Source of the DNA: Lachnospiraceae bacterium
Lineage (GTDB): Bacteria; Bacillota; Clostridia; Lachnospirales; Lachnospiraceae
Assembly: GCA_900764225.1 (NCBI GenBank)
Contig: CAAFNG010000173.1
Location: 1 to 10,776, forward strand
Direction of reading: 5' to 3'
DNA: 10,776 bases
The notes beneath the pieces are model-generated. The model saw nothing but the letters and a program-made list of their open reading frames with translations. It ran no database searches and had not been told where the DNA came from. Both the position numbers and the translations under genes were made by a program. Positions 6,494 to 10,776 of this stretch are shown piece after piece. Within the stretch, counting starts at the first letter, position 1. Every line of letters begins with the position of its first letter.

Positions 6494-7877
6494 AAGCAGG
6501 GTAAAAAAGAGTCTGCTTGCAGCAACGACATTTCTTTGCCTGACAACACCTTTGCTCCAGACACAGACTGCTTATGCAGCTGAGAATACCACGCCTGCAA
6601 TCACGATTGAGAAACCGGATGGATGGAAACAGGGAGAAACAACCATTGCTGTTACGGTAGATGCCAGTCATATGCCGGAAGGTTTCTCAATAGCAAAGAT
6701 TGAAGCAAAAGCAGGAAAAGATGGAAGCTGGCAGGATGTAACTGGAAGCGGAAGTATCACGATCACAGGAAATCAGACAGTGTATGTGCGTGTGACAGAT
6801 GGTGATGGAAAGGTGTATGAGCAGAATCGTTCTATTAAGTGTTATGACACGGAAAAGCCGACACTCTCTGCTTCCCTGACAGATGGTGTGCTGACGATTC
6901 AGGGGAATGATACAGTATCCGGGATTACTGCAGTAACAGTTAATGGCACCACTTATACAGATCTGAAGGATGGAATGCTGAGAGTGCAACTGACACAGAA
7001 AGATTTTACTACAAAACAGATTGAGATTACGGTAACAGACGGTGCCGGAAATACTTCTGAAAAGTATGTGTTGCAGAATCCTTATTATGAATGGGCAAAG
7101 AAGCAGGCAGAGAAACAGAAAACCTCCAGTGACAGCAATGGTGCAATGGCAACTACGACCAGTGCAGATGCAACGGGAACTGAAAAAACAACGACTTCTC
7201 CGCTTCCGCAGGATGCACAAGCTTCTGAGCCAACAGATGCAAAAGGAACTGTGGATGATCGGACAGTGACAGGTATTGAGGAACAGCTTAATAAAGAAGG
7301 CGAGACAGCAGATTCTGTTACTAAAACAGCTACGGAAGGCACAAAAGAGTTTTATACCATTTCAACTAAGAGTGGTAAGATTTTTTATCTGATCATCGAC
7401 AATTCAAAATCTCAGGATAATGTGTATTTCCTTACAGAAGTCAGCGAGAAAGATCTGATGAACTTCACACTTTCTGATTCCGTGACACTTCCGGAAGTAG
7501 ATACTGTTTATGCAGAACCAGAGAAACAGGCTGAAGAAGAAAAGCCGGAAACAACTGAGACAGCTGAGAAAGATAAGGTAGAGGATGAAATCCAGATGCC
7601 AGAAGATAAAAGTCCATTTGGAACGTATCTTCTGATTGCACTGGTTGCAGTAGGAGCTGCGGCAGGAGGATATTACTTCAAAGTCTATAAACCAAAGCAT
7701 GAATATGATGACGAGGATGAGATGGAAGAGGATGAAGATGAATCCGAAGATTCAGAATCTGAAAAGCGGGAAGTAGACGATGCAGATGAGCAGGAAGAAA
7801 GTACAGAACCGGAAATCCTGAGAGATGAAGATTTTGACGATAATGTGCTGGAAGATGAAGAAGAGGAGCAGGAGTAA
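6447..7877 (+). CDS. CD1107/DUF4366 family secreted, membrane-anchored mobile element protein
   Basis: This 476-residue protein has an unusually long basic n-region before a signal peptide (hydrophobic core about residues 22-37, likely cut after AYA at 44). There is no lipobox cysteine. Residues about 46-205 look like two Ig-like beta-sandwich modules, the second ending in VTDGAGNTSEKYVL. A Ser/Thr-rich linker follows (about 215-265), then a conserved-looking domain with the SGKIFYLIIDNSKSQDNVYF stretch (about 308-330) typical of DUF4366. A membrane segment spans 393-411, followed by a basic KVYKPKH stop-transfer. The cytoplasmic tail (421-476) is almost all Asp and Glu. The protein should therefore sit in the membrane with its large part outside. 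It is encoded between DUF4315 and topB, as in related ICEs, and overlaps DUF4315 by 47 bases. Its last codons carry the ribosome site for topB. The biochemical role in conjugation is unknown. Confidence 0.87.
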   Translation: MMNLEKMKQKKRTNTKSRVKKSLLAATTFLCLTTPLLQTQTAYAAENTTPAITIEKPDGWKQGETTIAVTVDASHMPEGFSIAKIEAKAGKDGSWQDVTGSGSITITGNQTVYVRVTDGDGKVYEQNRSIKCYDTEKPTLSASLTDGVLTIQGNDTVSGITAVTVNGTTYTDLKDGMLRVQLTQKDFTTKQIEITVTDGAGNTSEKYVLQNPYYEWAKKQAEKQKTSSDSNGAMATTTSADATGTEKTTTSPLPQDAQASEPTDAKGTVDDRTVTGIEEQLNKEGETADSVTKTATEGTKEFYTISTKSGKIFYLIIDNSKSQDNVYFLTEVSEKDLMNFTLSDSVTLPEVDTVYAEPEKQAEEEKPETTETAEKDKVEDEIQMPEDKSPFGTYLLIALVAVGAAAGGYYFKVYKPKHEYDDEDEMEEDEDESEDSESEKREVDDADEQEESTEPEILRDEDFDDNVLEDEEEEQE

Positions 7878-9950
7878 ATGAAATTAGTGATTGCAGAAAA
7901 GCCATCGGTTGCGATGGCACTGGCTTCCGTGATTGGAGCCAGAACAAGAAAAGATGGCTACGTGGAAGGAAACGGTTATCTCGTTTCCTGGTGCGTAGGA
8001 CATCTGGTTGGATTATGTGATGCATCAGAATACGATGAAAAATATAAAAAATGGAGATATGAAGATCTGCCGATTGTGCCGGAATGTTGGAAACACAGGG
8101 TATTGGAAGGCACGAAAAAGCAGTTTGGAATCTTGAAAAAACTGATGCGAGATTCCAAAGTAGATGAAGTAATCTGTGCTACAGATGCCGGGCGGGAAGG
8201 AGAACTAATCTTCCGTCTGGTGTATGAGCAGGCAGGATGCAAAAAGCCGATGAAGCGGCTCTGGATCTCTTCCATGGAGGAACAGGCAATTAAAGATGGA
8301 TTTGCGTCATTAAAAGACGGTTCGTGTTATGACAGTCTCTATCAGTCAGCACTTTGCAGGGCAAAGGCAGACTGGCTGGTGGGAATCAATGCGAGCCGTC
8401 TTTTTTCCGTTCTGTATAACCAGAATCTGAAAGTTGGAAGAGTACAGACACCAACACTTGCCATGATCGTGGATCGAAATCAGAAGATCAAGGAATTTAC
8501 CAAAGAAAAATATTATATGGCTCATATCAAGTTGGACGAGATGGATGCGGTCACAGAGCATTTTCAGAAAAAAGAAGATGCAGATAGAGTGGCTGCGGAC
8601 TGTATGGAGCGTATGTGCGAAGTGGAAAAGGATGATGTGAAAGAAAAAACGGTCCGTCCTCCGAAGCTCTATGATTTGACCACTCTGCAGAGGGAAGCAA
8701 ACAGAATGTTTGGTTATACCGCACAGCAGACATTGGATGCCGTGCAGGAGATGTATGAGCAGAAGCTGGTCACTTATCCGAGAACAGACAGCCAGTATCT
8801 GACAGATGAGATGGGAGAAAGCACTGAAACACTGATTCAGATGTTACTTGGGAAAATGCCTTATGCTGAAGGTCTGGAATATCACCCAGACGTGAGTAAG
8901 GTATTAAATTCAAAGAAAGTATCCGATCACCATGCGATTATCCCAACCATGGAAGTAGCCAAAGCAGATATTGGTGAATTAAAAGAACGAAACCGCAAGA
9001 TTTTGTATCTGATCAGTACAAGGGTTCTGACAGCAACTGCAGATCCTTATATTTATGAAAGCCATAAATGCCAGATCACCTGCAATTATCATACGTTTTA
9101 TCTCACAGCAAAGAAAACAAAGCAGGAAGGATTCAAGGCGATCGAAAATAAATTGAAACAGTTCTTTGGCGTAAAGATTGAGAAAGAAGAGCCGGAGCTG
9201 GATATCTGGGCAGGCAAGCATTATGGTCCCTGTGATTCTTTGGTATCGGAGCATTTCACACAGCCACCGAAACAGTACACAGAAGATACCCTGCTTTCTG
9301 CGATGGAACGTGCAGGGAATGAAGAACTGACCGAAGATACAGAAAAGAAAGGACTTGGTACTCCGGCAACAAGGGCAGCAATCATTGAAAAACTGATTCA
9401 GTCTGGTTTTGTGAAAAGGGAAAAGAAAAATCTGGTGCCGACAGATGATGGTAATGTATTGATTACAGTTCTGCCAGATGAGATTAAATCTCCGAAGATG
9501 ACCGCAGAGTGGGAAATGGCATTGAATCACATTGCCCAGAATACAGAGACAGCAGATGAATTCCTAAATGGGATTACAGAACTGATGCAGGAACTGGTTG
9601 CCAGGTATCAGGGAATTTCAGAAGAAAAGAAAAATCAGTTTCAGGGAAAGGCAAAAGGAGAAGTCATTGGCAAATGTCCCCGATGTGGAGCAGATGTCCA
9701 GGAAGGGAAAGTAAACTTTTACTGTTCTGACCGGAACTGTACTTTTACCTTATGGAAGAATGATAAATTCCTTGCGAGTCAGGGAAAAAAGATGGATAAG
9801 ACGGCAGCAAAGAAGTTCCTGTCTAAAGGAAAAATCCATTATAAGGATCTGGTATCAAGAAAAACAGGGAGACAGTACGAAGCAACTGTGGAGATGGTTG
9901 ATCCCGGAGAGGGAAATGTACAGTTCAATCTGATTTTTCCACAACGATAA
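7878..9950 (+). CDS. topB: DNA topoisomerase III (type IA), ICE-borne
   Basis: This 690-residue type IA topoisomerase cuts and passes single DNA strands through a 5'-phosphotyrosine link. The N-terminal Toprim domain has the catalytic glutamate in IAEKPSVA (E7) and the acidic motif DAGREGE (D103-E109), the form common in Gram-positive TopB. The active-site tyrosine is Y300 in TYPRTDSQYL, and HHAIIPT follows downstream as in TopB. GLGTPATRAAIIEKL marks the later core domain. The C-terminus has one zinc ribbon with C600, C603, C616 and C621. Length is close to chromosomal TopB (about 700), so it looks complete and active. ATG 7878 directly follows the TAA of the CD1107-type gene, and AGGAG (7864-7868) inside that gene is well spaced. 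In Tn1549-type elements topB is a regular part of the transfer operon and probably serves unwinding, decatenation or processing of element DNA, in parallel with the host enzyme. Confidence 0.97.
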   Translation: MKLVIAEKPSVAMALASVIGARTRKDGYVEGNGYLVSWCVGHLVGLCDASEYDEKYKKWRYEDLPIVPECWKHRVLEGTKKQFGILKKLMRDSKVDEVICATDAGREGELIFRLVYEQAGCKKPMKRLWISSMEEQAIKDGFASLKDGSCYDSLYQSALCRAKADWLVGINASRLFSVLYNQNLKVGRVQTPTLAMIVDRNQKIKEFTKEKYYMAHIKLDEMDAVTEHFQKKEDADRVAADCMERMCEVEKDDVKEKTVRPPKLYDLTTLQREANRMFGYTAQQTLDAVQEMYEQKLVTYPRTDSQYLTDEMGESTETLIQMLLGKMPYAEGLEYHPDVSKVLNSKKVSDHHAIIPTMEVAKADIGELKERNRKILYLISTRVLTATADPYIYESHKCQITCNYHTFYLTAKKTKQEGFKAIENKLKQFFGVKIEKEEPELDIWAGKHYGPCDSLVSEHFTQPPKQYTEDTLLSAMERAGNEELTEDTEKKGLGTPATRAAIIEKLIQSGFVKREKKNLVPTDDGNVLITVLPDEIKSPKMTAEWEMALNHIAQNTETADEFLNGITELMQELVARYQGISEEKKNQFQGKAKGEVIGKCPRCGADVQEGKVNFYCSDRNCTFTLWKNDKFLASQGKKMDKTAAKKFLSKGKIHYKDLVSRKTGRQYEATVEMVDPGEGNVQFNLIFPQR

Positions 9951-9961
9951 GTAGTGTATTG

Positions 9962-9987
9962 CAGGCAGTCTAAGGACTGTCTGTTTT
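9962..9987 (+). terminator. Intrinsic-terminator-like hairpin after topB
   Basis: CAGGCAGTC (9962-9970) pairs with GACTGTCTG (9975-9983), nine pairs including one G-T wobble, with a four-base loop TAAG. TTTT (9984-9987) follows directly. It begins 12 bases after the topB stop. The T-run is short, so termination may be partial and some transcripts could continue into the surface-protein gene, whose ATG lies 32 bases on. Confidence 0.75.
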
Positions 9988-10018
9988 AATACAAATATAT
10001 GAAAGAGAGGACCTTAGC

Positions 10019-10776
10019 ATGAAGAAAAAAGGTAATTTTAGAAAAGTAGTATCTGGCTTGCTGGCAGGCATGACAATGCTTAGTACAGTGCTATCTCCGA
10101 TGACGGCATATGCAGCGGAGATCCAGCCAGAGGAGAAACCTCCACTTTATGAGGAAGTGAAAGACCTTCTGGATGAAGATGAGGTGGTGACTGCCAAAGA
10201 TTATGAAATCGAAACAGGCAGTGTATTTAATGTGAAATCAGATTATACCGGACTGGAAATCAAGGATGATAACAAGGTTAAAGTCACATTTGAGGAAGCA
10301 AAGAATGATAAGAATGAGGATTTTACGACAGATCATGCGGACACTTACAAAGCGGTCTATTATGTGGAACCGGTAAATCAGGAGCATCCGAAGTACCAGA
10401 TCAGCCGAAAACTGATTGTGCGTGAGAAAGCAACAGAAGCTCAGACAGAGGTGGCAGGGAGTGAAGCAGTGACCGAATCCGAAACCGCTGGTAGTGAACA
10501 GCAGACAGAGGAAGCGGAGGATTCTGAAGCAGACTCGGAAATTACCGATATTGACGCTGATGAATTTGATGATTTGGTAGAGCAGGCACAGAATCAGGAT
10601 ACCTATGATGAAGAATCAGGGTTAGAGCTTCATGATGTTTTGGAACAGGCAGGAGACGAAGGTGTGGATCTTGAGGCTATGGAAGAAGGAGAGATTGCAA
10701 CATTTGAAGCAGTTTCGGCTTATTCAGCAAGAAGTACACAGCAGGTAACAATTGAAAAAGGACCACTGTATAGATA
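10019..10776 (+). CDS. Secreted surface protein, N-terminal part (likely ICE-borne Cna/MSCRAMM-like adhesin), runs off window
   Basis: The frame is open from ATG 10019 to the last base (252 codons plus two bases), with AGAGAGG (10004-10010) eight bases upstream. Residues 1-32 form a classic signal peptide: basic MKKKGNFRK, a hydrophobic core, then cleavage after AYA at 32. A short acidic stretch follows, then a beta-rich module (about 55-135) that includes AKDYEIETGSVF and DTYKAVYYVEP and resembles the bacterial Ig-like modules of Clostridia surface proteins. Residues about 137-220 are a very acidic Glu/Ser/Thr/Asp linker. The final visible part, SARSTQQVTIEKGPLYRY, may lead into a thioester or Cna-type module. 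In Tn1549-type elements a large Cna B-type, often sortase-anchored protein commonly lies just after topB, hence the adhesin call. No LPXTG motif or binding module is in view, so function and anchoring are inferred from context. Confidence 0.7.
   Translation, partial: MKKKGNFRKVVSGLLAGMTMLSTVLSPMTAYAAEIQPEEKPPLYEEVKDLLDEDEVVTAKDYEIETGSVFNVKSDYTGLEIKDDNKVKVTFEEAKNDKNEDFTTDHADTYKAVYYVEPVNQEHPKYQISRKLIVREKATEAQTEVAGSEAVTESETAGSEQQTEEAEDSEADSEITDIDADEFDDLVEQAQNQDTYDEESGLELHDVLEQAGDEGVDLEAMEEGEIATFEAVSAYSARSTQQVTIEKGPLYR

Noticed and set aside
8979..9530. 183-residue antisense frame within topB
   Set aside because: It lies opposite a clearly functional gene, has no recognisable domain or ribosome site, and its Cys/Phe/Ile-rich make-up is typical of a reverse-frame shadow. 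The other minus-strand frames are rejected for the same reasons.
9962..9983. Inverted repeat as an attachment or recombination site
   Set aside because: A short loop, a following T-run and placement right after topB fit an intrinsic terminator; no integrase gene or direct repeat is nearby.
9959..9990. A promoter for the surface-protein gene (TTGCAG and TTTAAT)
   Set aside because: The two boxes are 20 bases apart, too far for a standard promoter, and they overlap the terminator-like hairpin.

Overview
The window is a stretch of the conjugation (mating-pair formation) operon of a Tn1549/CTn4-type integrative and conjugative element (ICE). The host is probably a gut Clostridia-type Firmicute, likely Lachnospiraceae. 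This rests on the gene set and order (VirB6/TrbL-like, PrgI-family, VirB4-like ATPase, DUF3789 microprotein, CD1108-type cell-wall hydrolase, DUF4315, CD1107/DUF4366, topoisomerase III, large surface protein), on strong AGGAGG-type ribosome sites, and on codon use that looks uniform across the window. I see no sign of a second inserted element. The family names come from recognising protein features; no database search was possible.

Layout: bases 1-32 are not biological. They match the Nextera/Tn5 tagmentation adapter, ending in the 19-base mosaic end, so genomic sequence starts at about base 33 and the window begins at a contig end. Genes then run without interruption on the + strand: the C-terminal part of a VirB6-like membrane protein (33-376), a PrgI-family membrane protein (399-863), the VirB4 ATPase (745-3201), a 36-residue DUF3789-like membrane peptide (3220-3330), a membrane-anchored protein with three wall-hydrolase domains (3334-6150), a DUF4315 coiled-coil protein (6191-6493), a secreted and membrane-anchored CD1107/DUF4366 protein (6447-7877), topoisomerase III (7878-9950), an intrinsic-terminator-like hairpin (9962-9987), and the 5' part of a secreted surface protein that runs off the window end (10019-10776). 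No gene-free stretch exceeds about 70 bases.

How they fit together: VirB6, PrgI and DUF3789 are membrane parts and VirB4 is the energising ATPase of a Gram-positive type IV secretion channel. The CD1108-type protein has a single membrane segment and carries a 3D domain, an M23 peptidase and an NlpC/P60 peptidase outside the membrane, which suits opening the thick wall locally for the channel. The CD1107 and DUF4315 proteins are conserved accessory parts of unknown biochemical role. TopB probably serves DNA processing of the element. The last gene begins a secreted surface protein that may act in cell-cell contact. Most junctions are tight or overlapping, with the next gene's ribosome site lying inside the previous coding sequence, pointing to one translationally coupled transcript that may end at the hairpin after topB.

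The system is a known type. The points most worth a second look are the adapter at the contig end, the 119-base prgI/virB4 overlap that encodes lysine/arginine-rich tails in two frames, the triple-hydrolase architecture with a repetitive basic cytoplasmic arm, and the opposite charge of the cytoplasmic parts of the CD1108- and CD1107-type proteins.
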